From Kiritimatiellia bacterium (lineage in GTDB: Bacteria; Verrucomicrobiota; Kiritimatiellia; RFP12; UBA1067), in the NCBI GenBank assembly GCA_017405115.1, contig JAFRBA010000115.1, forward strand, positions 1 through 18,126: DNA of 18,126 bases. Direction: 5' to 3'. Positions within the stretch are counted from its first letter, which is position 1. Every line of letters starts with the position of its first letter. Positions 8,878 through 16,404 of the stretch are shown piece after piece. A program made the translations under genes and the position numbers. Below the pieces are notes generated by a model. That model ran no database searches, had not been told where the DNA came from, and saw only the letters and a program-made list of their open reading frames with translations.

Positions 8878-8898
8878 TAAGTTGATTACTACACGAAC

Positions 8899-9471
8899 AT
8901 GAAAAACCTTTGCACTCTGCTCATCGTATTTTGCGCATCGGCGGCTCTCGCCACGGACGTACGCCCGACGCTGCCGCCTGTCGAGTTCCTCGATACCGAG
9001 GTTGTGACTAATGTCGCGATCTCCGCATCGGCCAGGAGCGGAAGAGAGTTCGCGTTTGAACTTGAATTCACCGGCTCGGAGTCCAACAACGTCGAAATCG
9101 CGTTCGGCACGGACGCGGACGGCGACGGAGCGCTTTCCGCCGACGAAACGTCCCTTTCCGCCGGATGGGACTGCGGCGAATGGTTCGTTCTGAACGAGGC
9201 GACGGGTGAGCGGTTCTCCGAGGCAAGCGCCGGTGGTGCGCATGAACTTGCCGGGTGCGTTCGTCTGCGCACCGATGGGCGGATGCGCGTCGCTTCCTTC
9301 TACGATGGCGCGACGGCGCTGTTTCCATCGCTTGCCGCCAAGGTCAATGCATGGGCGTTCCCTGTCGAATGGAACATGGTTCGTCTCGTCGGGCGCGGCG
9401 AGACCGTCCGCGCGGGCGAATCCTTCCACGTAACGGCGACTGCTGCCGGTTTCGCAATCCGTCTGCAATGA
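8899..9471 (+). CDS. Small secreted protein with an EF-hand-type calcium loop
   Basis: The product has 190 residues. The N-terminus is a clear signal peptide (basic MKN, then LCTLLIVFCASAALA, with cleavage expected before TD). Residues 72-83 (DADGDGALSADE) form a complete 12-residue EF-hand loop with Asp at positions 1, 3 and 5 and Glu at 12. The rest looks beta-rich and carries two Cys at about 92 and 117. It follows the restriction gene by 21 bases with no promoter seen between, so it may be read through from there. The start is the first in-frame ATG before the signal peptide; no good ribosome binding site precedes it. I do not recognise the family. It is probably periplasmic or exported and calcium-stabilised. 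Confidence 0.7.
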   Translation: MKNLCTLLIVFCASAALATDVRPTLPPVEFLDTEVVTNVAISASARSGREFAFELEFTGSESNNVEIAFGTDADGDGALSADETSLSAGWDCGEWFVLNEATGERFSEASAGGAHELAGCVRLRTDGRMRVASFYDGATALFPSLAAKVNAWAFPVEWNMVRLVGRGETVRAGESFHVTATAAGFAIRLQ

Positions 9472-9565
9472 CCACTCGCAAACCGCCGTCGGCCTGATGC
9501 GCGTGGGGAAGTCCTGCGATTCTTCAACAACCGAGTGACTTCAAGGGGGAATGGATGCCACAAGA

Positions 9566-9625
9566 AAAATCGCGCCCCGCAAGAGTGCGCTTTAGCAGAA
9601 GAACACCACGCCGCCGCGCGATTTT
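9566..9625. promoter_or_regulatory. Spaced inverted repeat upstream of aroA
   Basis: AAAATCGCGC (9566-9575) and GCGCGATTTT (9616-9625) are exact reverse complements separated by 40 bases. The right arm ends 2 bases before the TATAAT at 9628. This could be an operator pair or a long-loop hairpin; the loop is too long for a typical terminator. The remainder of the gap 9472-9565 shows nothing recognisable. Confidence 0.3.
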
Positions 9626-9633
9626 GGTATAAT
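9622..9633 (+). promoter_or_regulatory. Extended -10 promoter before aroA
   Basis: TTTTGG is followed by TATAAT at 9628-9633, with the TGn extension and no -35. The expected transcript start, about 9640, falls only a few bases before the ATG at 9644, which would give an almost leaderless message. Confidence 0.55.
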
Positions 9634-9643
9634 TGGAGTGGAT

Positions 9644-10660
9644 ATGGCAAGCATAAGAACCATAGCGCCGGGAAGGCGGCGCGGAAGGGTGACGGTGCCG
9701 TCGTCGAAGTCGATCGCGCACCGCGAGCTGATCGCCGCCGCGCTGTCGGGCGCGGAGCCGCCCAAGATACGCGGCGAGTCCAGGGACACGCTCGCGACGC
9801 GCGCCTGCCTCAAGGCCATGATGTCCGGCGAGAGCGTCTGGCCCTGCGGCGAAAGCGGCACCACGCTGCGGCTCCTGGAGCCGATCGCGGGCGTCATGGG
9901 CTGGAAGGGCGAGTTCGCGTGCGAGGGGCGCCTCGGGGAGCGTCCGCGGATGCCGTTCGAGAGGAAGTCGCGCTATGTCGTGCCGGGCAATGTCTCGTCG
10001 CAGTTCGTGAGCGGGCTCCTCATGGCGCTGCCGCTTGCGGACTGGGACTCCGAGATCGTCGTCGAGGGGACGCTCCAGAGCGAGTCGTACGTCCGCCTTA
10101 CCGAGGACACCCTGAGGGAGTCCGGCATGGCGTTCGAGCGCGCTTCCGAAGGCGTCTGGCGCGTTCCAGGGCGCCAGACGTATCGTTTCCAAGGAGGCCG
10201 CGAGGTGGAGGGCGACTGGTCGCAGGCCGCGTTCTTCCTTGCTATGGGCGTCAAGGTCGACGGTCTCCGCGACGATTCGCGCCAAGGCGACCGCGCAGTC
10301 GTCGGACTGCTTGCCGCGATCGACGCGGCGCCGCCGGAAGGCGTGACGCTCGACATCTCGCAGACGCCGGACCTCTACCCCGTGCTTGCCGCGTATGCCG
10401 CCGCGACCGGGCGTTCCGTCGCCTTCACCGGTACGGAGAGGCTTCGGCTCAAGGAGTCGGACCGCATCGCGTCCACTGCGGCGCTGATCGAGTCGGTGCG
10501 GCGCGGGGAGACGGTAAGGACCTTCGGCGACCACCGCATCGCCATGTCCGCGGCGGTGATGGCCTGCTATTCGGAGAGGCCCGTCGTCGTGGACAACCCA
10601 GATTGCGTCGCCAAGTCGTATCCCGCGTTCTGGGACGACTTCGACGCGCTCTGCGTGTGA
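9644..10660 (+). CDS. aroA: 3-phosphoshikimate 1-carboxyvinyltransferase (EPSP synthase), compact form
   Basis: It joins shikimate-3-phosphate and phosphoenolpyruvate in the cytosolic chorismate pathway. Recognisable active-site blocks are SSKSIAHR (Lys22, Ser23, Arg27), GESGTTLR, ERP, SSQ (118-120), SESY, TPD (Asp243), LKESDR (Lys270, Glu271, Arg274), GDHRIAM and CVAKSYP (Lys324). The protein is only 338 residues against about 430 usually. Compared with my recall of E. coli AroA, the shortening falls in four places, each after a subdomain helix, while ligand-binding residues stay. ATG 9644 is preferred, with GGAG at 9635-9638; GTG at 9638 would add two residues. No other shikimate gene is in the window. 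It is probably active, but the compactness is unusual. Confidence 0.88.
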   Translation: MASIRTIAPGRRRGRVTVPSSKSIAHRELIAAALSGAEPPKIRGESRDTLATRACLKAMMSGESVWPCGESGTTLRLLEPIAGVMGWKGEFACEGRLGERPRMPFERKSRYVVPGNVSSQFVSGLLMALPLADWDSEIVVEGTLQSESYVRLTEDTLRESGMAFERASEGVWRVPGRQTYRFQGGREVEGDWSQAAFFLAMGVKVDGLRDDSRQGDRAVVGLLAAIDAAPPEGVTLDISQTPDLYPVLAAYAAATGRSVAFTGTERLRLKESDRIASTAALIESVRRGETVRTFGDHRIAMSAAVMACYSERPVVVDNPDCVAKSYPAFWDDFDALCV

Positions 10661-10663
10661 GAA

Positions 10664-10674
10664 TTTGCTATAAT
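10664..10674 (+). promoter_or_regulatory. Extended -10 promoter before the parE-like gene
   Basis: TTTGC is followed by TATAAT at 10669-10674, starting 3 bases after the aroA stop. The ATG at 10702 follows 27 bases later with a purine-rich GGAAGGGAG site in between. No -35 is visible. Confidence 0.6.
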
Positions 10675-10701
10675 TAGCGGACATTTCCAGGAAGGGAGAA
10701 G

Positions 10702-12549
10702 ATGGCCAAGGAAAACTACGGAGACGCCAGCATCAAGACGCTGGACCCGGTGACGCACATCCGGATGCGCCCCGGCATGTACGTCGGCGAGCCCGGCACG
10801 GGCGCGATGTACCACGACTGCATCTACATACTGATGAAGGAGGTCATCGACAACGCGATCGACGAGTTCGGGCAGGGCTTCGGCAAGCGCATAGACGTCA
10901 CCGTGAACTACGATACCGGCGAGGTGTCGGTCCGAGACTACGGCCGCGGCATCCCGCTCGGGAAGGTCGTGGACTGCGTGAGCCAGATGAACACCGGCGG
11001 CAAGTACGACAACGAGAACTACCAGTTCTCCGCGGGCATGAACGGCGTGGGCACCAAGGCTGTCAACGCGCTTTCGGAGTTCTTCGAGGTGCGTTCGTTC
11101 CGCGAGGGCGAGTTCTCCGAGGCATTCTTCAAGGAGGGGCGCATCCAGTCGAAGAAGCGCGGCAGGCTGAAGAGCGCGGAGCGGGACGGCACGTTCATAC
11201 GGTACAAGCCCGACGTCAAGGTGCTGAAGCACTTCAAGGTGCGCGAGGAGCACGTCCTCAGGCGCATGAAGATGTACTGCTACGTGAACGCGGGGCTCAC
11301 GATCTGCCTGAACGGACAGGAGATCCGGTCCGACCGCGGGCTGGCGGACCTCATATCCGACGAGGTCCAGTTCGAGAAGCTCTACCAGCCGTTCCACGTG
11401 AAGACCAAGTCGCTCGAGATCATCTTCACCCACACGAACCGCTTCGGCGAAGAGTACCACACGTTCGTCAACGGGCAGTACACGACGGACGGCGGCACGC
11501 ACCTGACGGCTTTCAAGGAGGCCCTCACCAAGGCCCTCAACGACTACGACGCCAAGAAGAAGTTCGACGGCGACGACATACGCGACGGGCTGATAGGGGC
11601 GGTGTCGGTCCGCATAATGAACCCCGTCTTCGAGGGCCAGACGAAGATCAAGTTCGTGATGAACGACATCCGCGCCGACCTCGTCGCCGAGATGAAGAAG
11701 GCCATCGAGGCCGAGCTCCACCGCTCGCCGTCCGAGACGGACCGGCTCATCGCGAAGATCGAGGAGACCGGCAAGATACGGTCCCAGCTCAACACGATCA
11801 AGAAGCAGGCCCGCGAGAGGTCGCAGGCCGTATCCGTGCGCGTGCCCCAGCTCAAGGACTGCAAGAACCACCTGAAGCTCGACAAGGTGGACAAGAAGAC
11901 GGGCAAGGCGGAGGGAGAGGACACGATGATCTTCCTCACCGAGGGCCAGTCCGCTGGCGGCACCCTCGGCGGCGCGCGCGACGCGATGAACCAGGCGGTG
12001 TTCTTCCTGCGCGGGAAGTGCCTAAACACCTGCGGGCTCAACAAGGACGTCCTCTACAAGAACGAGGAGTTCTTCAACCTCATAAAGACGCTGGACATCG
12101 AGGACACGCTCGAGCACCTCCGGTACGGCAAGATCATCTTCGCGACCGACGCCGACGTCGACGGGCTCCACATCCGCATGCTGCTGACGACGTTCTTCAT
12201 GCGGTTCTTCAGGCAGCTGATACTGGACGGGCGGGTGTACATCCTCGAGACTCCGCTCTTCCGCGTCCGGAACAAGAAGGAGCACTACTTCTGCTACACC
12301 GACGAGGAGCGCGAGTCGGCCATAAGGAAGTGCGGGCGCGGCTGCGAGATCACGCGGTTCAAGGGCCTCGGCGAGATCGACAAGGAGGACTTCAGGGGGT
12401 TCATCGGCGACGAGATGCGCCTCACACCGGTGACCTGCAGCGACGACACCGACGTCGAGAAGACGATAAAGTTCTACATGGGCGCGAACAGCCCTGAGCG
12501 CAAGGACTACATCATGGATTCGCTCGTCTGCGACTCCAGCGAGTTCTGA
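10702..12549 (+). CDS. parE: Type IIA DNA topoisomerase subunit B (topoisomerase IV ParE-like)
   Basis: This is the ATPase and TOPRIM subunit that, with a ParC/GyrA-type partner, passes DNA duplexes through each other. The GHKL ATPase shows EVIDNAIDE (Glu47, Asn51), DYGRGIP (79-85) and GMNGVGTKAVNALS (112-125). TOPRIM shows EGQSAGG (Glu414) and DADVDG (483-488), then FKGLGEI near the end. The 615-residue length and the lack of a long GyrB insert favour ParE over GyrB, though homology alone cannot fully settle this. A GGAAGGGAG site precedes the ATG. The partner subunit is not adjacent: the next gene, sharing one base with this stop, is a transporter. Promoter spacing suggests this gene heads the run that continues to 16319. 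Confidence 0.85.
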   Translation: MAKENYGDASIKTLDPVTHIRMRPGMYVGEPGTGAMYHDCIYILMKEVIDNAIDEFGQGFGKRIDVTVNYDTGEVSVRDYGRGIPLGKVVDCVSQMNTGGKYDNENYQFSAGMNGVGTKAVNALSEFFEVRSFREGEFSEAFFKEGRIQSKKRGRLKSAERDGTFIRYKPDVKVLKHFKVREEHVLRRMKMYCYVNAGLTICLNGQEIRSDRGLADLISDEVQFEKLYQPFHVKTKSLEIIFTHTNRFGEEYHTFVNGQYTTDGGTHLTAFKEALTKALNDYDAKKKFDGDDIRDGLIGAVSVRIMNPVFEGQTKIKFVMNDIRADLVAEMKKAIEAELHRSPSETDRLIAKIEETGKIRSQLNTIKKQARERSQAVSVRVPQLKDCKNHLKLDKVDKKTGKAEGEDTMIFLTEGQSAGGTLGGARDAMNQAVFFLRGKCLNTCGLNKDVLYKNEEFFNLIKTLDIEDTLEHLRYGKIIFATDADVDGLHIRMLLTTFFMRFFRQLILDGRVYILETPLFRVRNKKEHYFCYTDEERESAIRKCGRGCEITRFKGLGEIDKEDFRGFIGDEMRLTPVTCSDDTDVEKTIKFYMGANSPERKDYIMDSLVCDSSEF

Positions 12550-14747
12550 TGGCATCCGAGAGCGAGGGAGGGAAGGGCTACGGCTTCGGCACCTTCGCCG
12601 GGGTGTTCACGCCTAGCATCCTCACGATCATCGGCGTCGTCATGTACCTGCGCTTCGGCTGGGTGCTTGGCTCCGTCGGGATTGTGCCGACGCTCGTCAT
12701 AGTGACGCTCTCCAGCACGATCACGTTCCTCACGGGCCTCTCGATCTCTGCGCTGGCGACGAACATGCGGATGGGCGGGGGCGGGGCGTACTACATGATA
12801 TCGCGCTCGTTCGGCGTGGAGGTCGGCGCGGCGGTCGGCCTGCCGCTGTACCTCTCGCAGGCGGTGAGCGTCGCGTTCTACGTGGTCGGCTTCACCGAGG
12901 CGTTCGTCCACGCCGTGCCGTTCGCGTCCGGCTGGGATCCGCGGCTCGTGAGTCTTGGCACGCTGTCCGTTCTTGCGTTGCTGGCCACGCTGTCGGCGTC
13001 GCTGGCGCTCAGGAGCCAGTACGTCGTCATGGCCGCGATCGCGCTTTCGCTCGTCTCGTTCTTCTGCGGCTCCGCGCCCGAGGCCGAAGCGTCCGCGGCG
13101 GCGTCCGCGCCTGTCGCGTCGCCTGGCTTCTGGCACGTGCTGGCGGTGTTCTTCCCGGCGGTGACCGGCATCCTCTCGGGCGTCGGGATGTCCGGGGACC
13201 TCAAGGACCCTGCGAAGTCGCTGCCGCGCGGCACCCTGGCGGCGGTCCTGACCGGCTGGGCCGTGTACATGGCCGTGCCGATCGCGCTGCACTACTTCGT
13301 CTCTGACAGCGCCATGCTCCTCGACGATCCGATGGTGATGCAGAAGTGCGCGCGCATTCCGTGGCTGATCCTGGCCGGCGTGTGGGCGGCCTCGCTCTCC
13401 AGCGCGCTCGGCAGCCTGCTTGCCGCGCCGCGCACGCTGCAGGCGCTGGCGCGCGACCGCGTTGCGCCGCGGTTCCTTGGCAAGGGTAGCGGCCCGTCGA
13501 ACAACCCGCGCCGCGCGTCGGTCCTGACGTTCGCCGTCGCCGCCGTAGGCGTGTGGCTCGGCGACATCAACGCGCTCGCCCCGGTGCTCACGATCTTCAA
13601 CCTCACGGCCTACGCCCTGCTGAACCTCTCCTCCGGACTGGAGGAGACGCTGGCCAGCCCCGCCTGGCGGCCTTCCTTCCGCGTTCCGGCCTTGTTCTCC
13701 TTCCTCGGGTTCGCAGGCTGCTCGGGGATGATGCTGATGATCAGCCCCGGCGCAACGTTCGTCGCTGCGGCGTGCGTCCTCGGCATCTGGTGGGTAACGA
13801 CGCGCCGCGAGCTGAGCGCGCGCTGGGGCGACATGCGGACGGGGCTGCTCGTGTTCCTCGCGCACGTCGCGCTGCGCGGCCTCGTGCGCAGAAAGGCGAG
13901 CGACCCGCATGGCTGGCGGCCCGACCTGCTCGTGATGTCCGGCGCGCCCGGGCGGCGTCCGCGCCTCGTGGAGCTCGCGTCCGTGCTCGCCGGCAGGCAG
14001 GGGCTAGCGACATACGCCGTGGTCGTGGGCCGCGACGGCTGGCGCGGCAACCGCATGGCGGAGCTTTCGGACTCCATGCGTCAGTACCTGGCAAAGCGCG
14101 GCGTGGACGGGCAGGTCCGGGTGCAGGCTGGGGAGACGGCGTGGGCCGGCATGTGCGAACTCGTGCGCACCTACGGCTACGGTCCGCTGGAGCCCGACAC
14201 GGTCCTGCTCGGCGGCGCGTACGGCGAGGACTTCGCGTCGGTGCTTCTGCTCGCGGCGGAGCGGAGGAAGAACGTCGTGGTGCCGCGTTCGGACGACGGG
14301 GCGGTCTTCGCGGAGGGCGCGTCCGCGCGGATCGACGTGTGGTGGCGCGGCAAGAGCGAGAACGCCTCGTTCATGCTCGCGCTGGCGGTGCTGCTGCAGC
14401 GCGCACGCGGCGCGTACGAGGCGGAGATCAGGCTGTGCCATCTCGTCTCGCCGGACGAGTCGGCGGCGGACGAACGCGCGCGGCTCTCGGAATTCCTCGC
14501 GTCGTCCCGAGTGAGGGCCGAGGTGGTCGCGGCTCCTGCGGAAGGCGACCCGTTCGCGCGCATCGCCGATATATCGTCCGGTTCTTCCGTTGTGCTTCTG
14601 GGGCTGCGCCCCCCGCGCGAGGGCGAGGACGCGGCCTCGTACGCGGGCTACTTCGGCGCCGTCATGGACGGCACCGCCTCGCTGCCGCAGGCGGTGTTCG
14701 TCCGCGCAGCCGAGCCGATGCACTTCAGGAACCTGTTCATGGCGTGA
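12549..14747 (+). CDS. SLC12/CCC-family cation-chloride cotransporter-like permease
   Basis: The 732-residue inner-membrane protein belongs to the amino acid-polyamine-organocation superfamily. Hallmarks of the Na-K-Cl cotransporter branch are GVFTPSILTIIGVVMYLRFGW (TM1 region), GGGGAYYMISRSFG, and PAVTGILSGVGMSGDLKDPAKSLPRGTL. About 12 membrane segments span residues 15-425. Residues from about 440 form a soluble C-terminal domain resembling the SLC12 cytoplasmic regulatory domain, with a Rossmann-like pattern. An Ala/Glu-rich stretch near 177-190 is a loop. The ATG shares one base with the parE stop (TGATG), so translation is likely coupled. Family membership is firm; the ions carried cannot be read from sequence, and bacterial members are poorly characterised. 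Confidence 0.85.
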   Translation: MASESEGGKGYGFGTFAGVFTPSILTIIGVVMYLRFGWVLGSVGIVPTLVIVTLSSTITFLTGLSISALATNMRMGGGGAYYMISRSFGVEVGAAVGLPLYLSQAVSVAFYVVGFTEAFVHAVPFASGWDPRLVSLGTLSVLALLATLSASLALRSQYVVMAAIALSLVSFFCGSAPEAEASAAASAPVASPGFWHVLAVFFPAVTGILSGVGMSGDLKDPAKSLPRGTLAAVLTGWAVYMAVPIALHYFVSDSAMLLDDPMVMQKCARIPWLILAGVWAASLSSALGSLLAAPRTLQALARDRVAPRFLGKGSGPSNNPRRASVLTFAVAAVGVWLGDINALAPVLTIFNLTAYALLNLSSGLEETLASPAWRPSFRVPALFSFLGFAGCSGMMLMISPGATFVAAACVLGIWWVTTRRELSARWGDMRTGLLVFLAHVALRGLVRRKASDPHGWRPDLLVMSGAPGRRPRLVELASVLAGRQGLATYAVVVGRDGWRGNRMAELSDSMRQYLAKRGVDGQVRVQAGETAWAGMCELVRTYGYGPLEPDTVLLGGAYGEDFASVLLLAAERRKNVVVPRSDDGAVFAEGASARIDVWWRGKSENASFMLALAVLLQRARGAYEAEIRLCHLVSPDESAADERARLSEFLASSRVRAEVVAAPAEGDPFARIADISSGSSVVLLGLRPPREGEDAASYAGYFGAVMDGTASLPQAVFVRAAEPMHFRNLFMA

Positions 14748-14765
14748 AAGCAATGTGAGGGCAAT

Positions 14766-15416
14766 ATGAAAAGCGAGATAGAGCGGGCCGTCCGCGAAGG
14801 ACGCATCATAGCAATCATACGCGGCTTTGCGCCGGACGTGTGCCTGAGGCTGGCGGAGGCGTATGCGAAGGGCGGGATACGTCTTGTGGAGGTGACGTTC
14901 AGCCAGAAGTCGCCCGAGACGTGGAAGGACACGTCCGCCGCGATCTCGGCGATAAGGGAGCGCTTCGGCGGAGATGTGCGCGCAGGGGCAGGCACCGTGC
15001 TGACCGAGGAGCAGCTCTGCATGTGCCGCGACGCCGGAGGGGAATTCATGATAACCCCGAACGTGAACGCGGCGCTCATCCGCTCGTGCGTCGGGAAGGG
15101 GCTTGTCGCGATGCCCGGCGCGATGACGCCGAGCGAGGCCGTGGACGCCTGGGACGCAGGCGCGAGCTTCGTGAAGATATTCCCCGCGGGATCCCTCGGG
15201 CCGGGCTACGTGAAGGCGATCCGCGCGCCGCTCTCCCACATACCGTTTCTCGCGGTCGGGGGAATCTCTCCCGACAACGTGGCGGACTTCATGCGCGCGG
15301 GCTGCGTCGGGGCCGGCGTCGGCGGCCAACTCACGAACCGCGAGTGGATAGAGGCCGGTGCCTGGGACCGCATCGAAGACGTGGCCCGCCGGCTTGTCGC
15401 CGCCGCTGCCGGCTGA
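14766..15416 (+). CDS. eda: 2-keto-3-deoxy-6-phosphogluconate / 4-hydroxy-2-oxoglutarate aldolase
   Basis: This class I aldolase splits KDPG into pyruvate and glyceraldehyde-3-phosphate (Entner-Doudoroff and uronate breakdown) and may also act on 4-hydroxy-2-oxoglutarate. The 216-residue TIM barrel has IIRG near the N-terminus, the catalytic Glu42 in VEVTF, AGAGTVLT, TPNVN, and the Schiff-base Lys137 in FVKIFPA, followed by the phosphate-binding AVGGISPDN. The length is normal for the family. A GAGGG site lies 5 bases before the ATG, 18 bases after the transporter stop. An AraC-type regulator follows, suggesting a small sugar-acid unit, but no kinase or dehydratase for the pathway is in the window. 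Confidence 0.9.
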   Translation: MKSEIERAVREGRIIAIIRGFAPDVCLRLAEAYAKGGIRLVEVTFSQKSPETWKDTSAAISAIRERFGGDVRAGAGTVLTEEQLCMCRDAGGEFMITPNVNAALIRSCVGKGLVAMPGAMTPSEAVDAWDAGASFVKIFPAGSLGPGYVKAIRAPLSHIPFLAVGGISPDNVADFMRAGCVGAGVGGQLTNREWIEAGAWDRIEDVARRLVAAAAG

Positions 15417-15437
15417 TGCGGCGCCGTTCGCCTTGAC

Positions 15438-16319
15438 GTGAAGAGCGACTTCTACGTCCGTCACTTCGATTCGCGCGACTGTGGGCGCTCGCGCGCCTTC
15501 CGCGTGCTGTCTCTTGGCGTCAACAGGTGTGCGCCTAAACTGGACTATTCCGGGTTTCTCTTCCGCCATCCGGCCAATCACCGGTTCTCCAAGTCAAAGG
15601 GCCGCACGCTTCCGTCGCTTGTCGTCGTGCACATCGTCTCCGGCCACGGCATGTTCCGCTCGGAGCCGTCCGGGGAGCTTCCGGTGCCGGCCAATTCGCT
15701 GTTCTTCGTGTTTCCCGGTGTCAACCACACCTACCGCTACGACGACGAGACGGGCTGGGTCGAGGAGTGGATGGAGCTGGATCCGACCAACGTGCTGCCG
15801 ATTCTGTCCGAGGCCGGCATAACGGCGGAGTCCCCGCTCAGGACTTTTTTGTCGGTTCCGGCTGTCGCCGAGGCGTTCCAGATGCTCATGGACGCATCGA
15901 GGCAGAACGGCCTCGCGGCGGAGCTTCGGGTCGACGCCCTTGCGCATCTTGTCGTGGCCGAGGCGATCGCGGCGTGGCGGAAGGGCGAGGACTCCACGGA
16001 GGGCATGGTCGTCGAGAAGATGAGGCAGGCCCTGGTCTCGAACGTCGCCGAGCACGTGACGGTGCGGGACGCCGCGCACCGCGCCGGCAAGTGCGAATCG
16101 CGCATGCGCGCGATGTTCAAGCGTGCGACCGGGCTTTCGCCGAAGAAGTACCAGATGCGCTCGCGCCTCGTGCGCGCGGGCCGGCTTCTGCGCGAAACCG
16201 ACCTGCCCATCGGCGTCATCGCGGAACAAACCGGCTTCAAGTCGATATTCTCGTTTTCGCGGCGGTTCAGGAAGCTGCTGGGGGTTCCGCCAAGCGAATA
16301 CCGCCTCCGCAAACAGTAG
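15438..16319 (+). CDS. AraC-family transcriptional regulator
   Basis: The product has 293 residues. The N-terminal half is a cupin-like sensor domain (VVHIVSGHGMF, then VPANSLFFVFPGVNHTY). The last hundred residues form the double helix-turn-helix, with VRDAAHRAGKCESRMRAMFKRATGLSPKKY and then PIGVIAEQTGFKSIFSFSRRFRK followed by GVPPSEYR. It should bind a small ligand and DNA. The GTG start is forced, because upstream in-frame codons soon hit a stop and no ATG fits the family length. It begins 21 bases after eda without a visible promoter, so it is likely cotranscribed. Candidate targets are eda and the gene at 16405; the effector is unknown. Confidence 0.85.
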   Translation: MKSDFYVRHFDSRDCGRSRAFRVLSLGVNRCAPKLDYSGFLFRHPANHRFSKSKGRTLPSLVVVHIVSGHGMFRSEPSGELPVPANSLFFVFPGVNHTYRYDDETGWVEEWMELDPTNVLPILSEAGITAESPLRTFLSVPAVAEAFQMLMDASRQNGLAAELRVDALAHLVVAEAIAAWRKGEDSTEGMVVEKMRQALVSNVAEHVTVRDAAHRAGKCESRMRAMFKRATGLSPKKYQMRSRLVRAGRLLRETDLPIGVIAEQTGFKSIFSFSRRFRKLLGVPPSEYRLRKQ

Positions 16320-16340
16320 CGAAAAGGACAAAAGAATAAG

Positions 16341-16360
16341 CGGTTTTGCCATACCAACCG
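16341..16360. promoter_or_regulatory. Possible operator upstream of the M24 gene
   Basis: CGGTT (16341-16345) and AACCG (16356-16360) form an inverted pair with a 10-base gap. It ends 15 bases before the TATAAT at 16376, a typical activator position. The AraC-type gene just upstream is a candidate binder. The arms are short, so chance is not excluded. Confidence 0.25.
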
Positions 16361-16375
16361 GTGCGCTCGTTGTAG

Positions 16376-16381
16376 TATAAT
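16376..16381 (+). promoter_or_regulatory. -10 box before the M24 gene
   Basis: TATAAT preceded by TTGTAG, so without the TGn extension of the other three boxes. The ATG at 16405 follows 23 bases later with a GGAAAGG site (16389-16395). The lack of an extended -10 fits a promoter that needs an activator. Confidence 0.5.
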
Positions 16382-16404
16382 ACGCGCCGGAAAGGTATTG
16401 TGAA

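Noticed and set aside
8878..8898. GTAAT...ATTAC inverted pair after the MmeI-like gene as a terminator
   Set aside because: The stem is only 5 AT-rich pairs with no T-run following; it is too weak to call.
9472..9565. Small gene or RNA in the gap before aroA
   Set aside because: No signal of a start with ribosome binding site and meaningful frame, and no stable hairpin with a T-run was found.
9535..10677. Alternative forward frame of 380 codons over aroA
   Set aside because: The product is Arg-rich without any motif, while the frame from 9644 gives ordered EPSP synthase motifs.
10567..11871. Reverse-strand open frame of 434 codons opposite parE
   Set aside because: The forward strand encodes an intact topoisomerase with all ATPase motifs; the reverse product is low-complexity Leu/Val/His/Arg.
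14004..15581. Long reverse-strand open frame of 525 codons across the transporter end, eda and the regulator
   Set aside because: It spans three well-supported forward genes and their gaps, has no domain pattern, and is a by-product of high GC.
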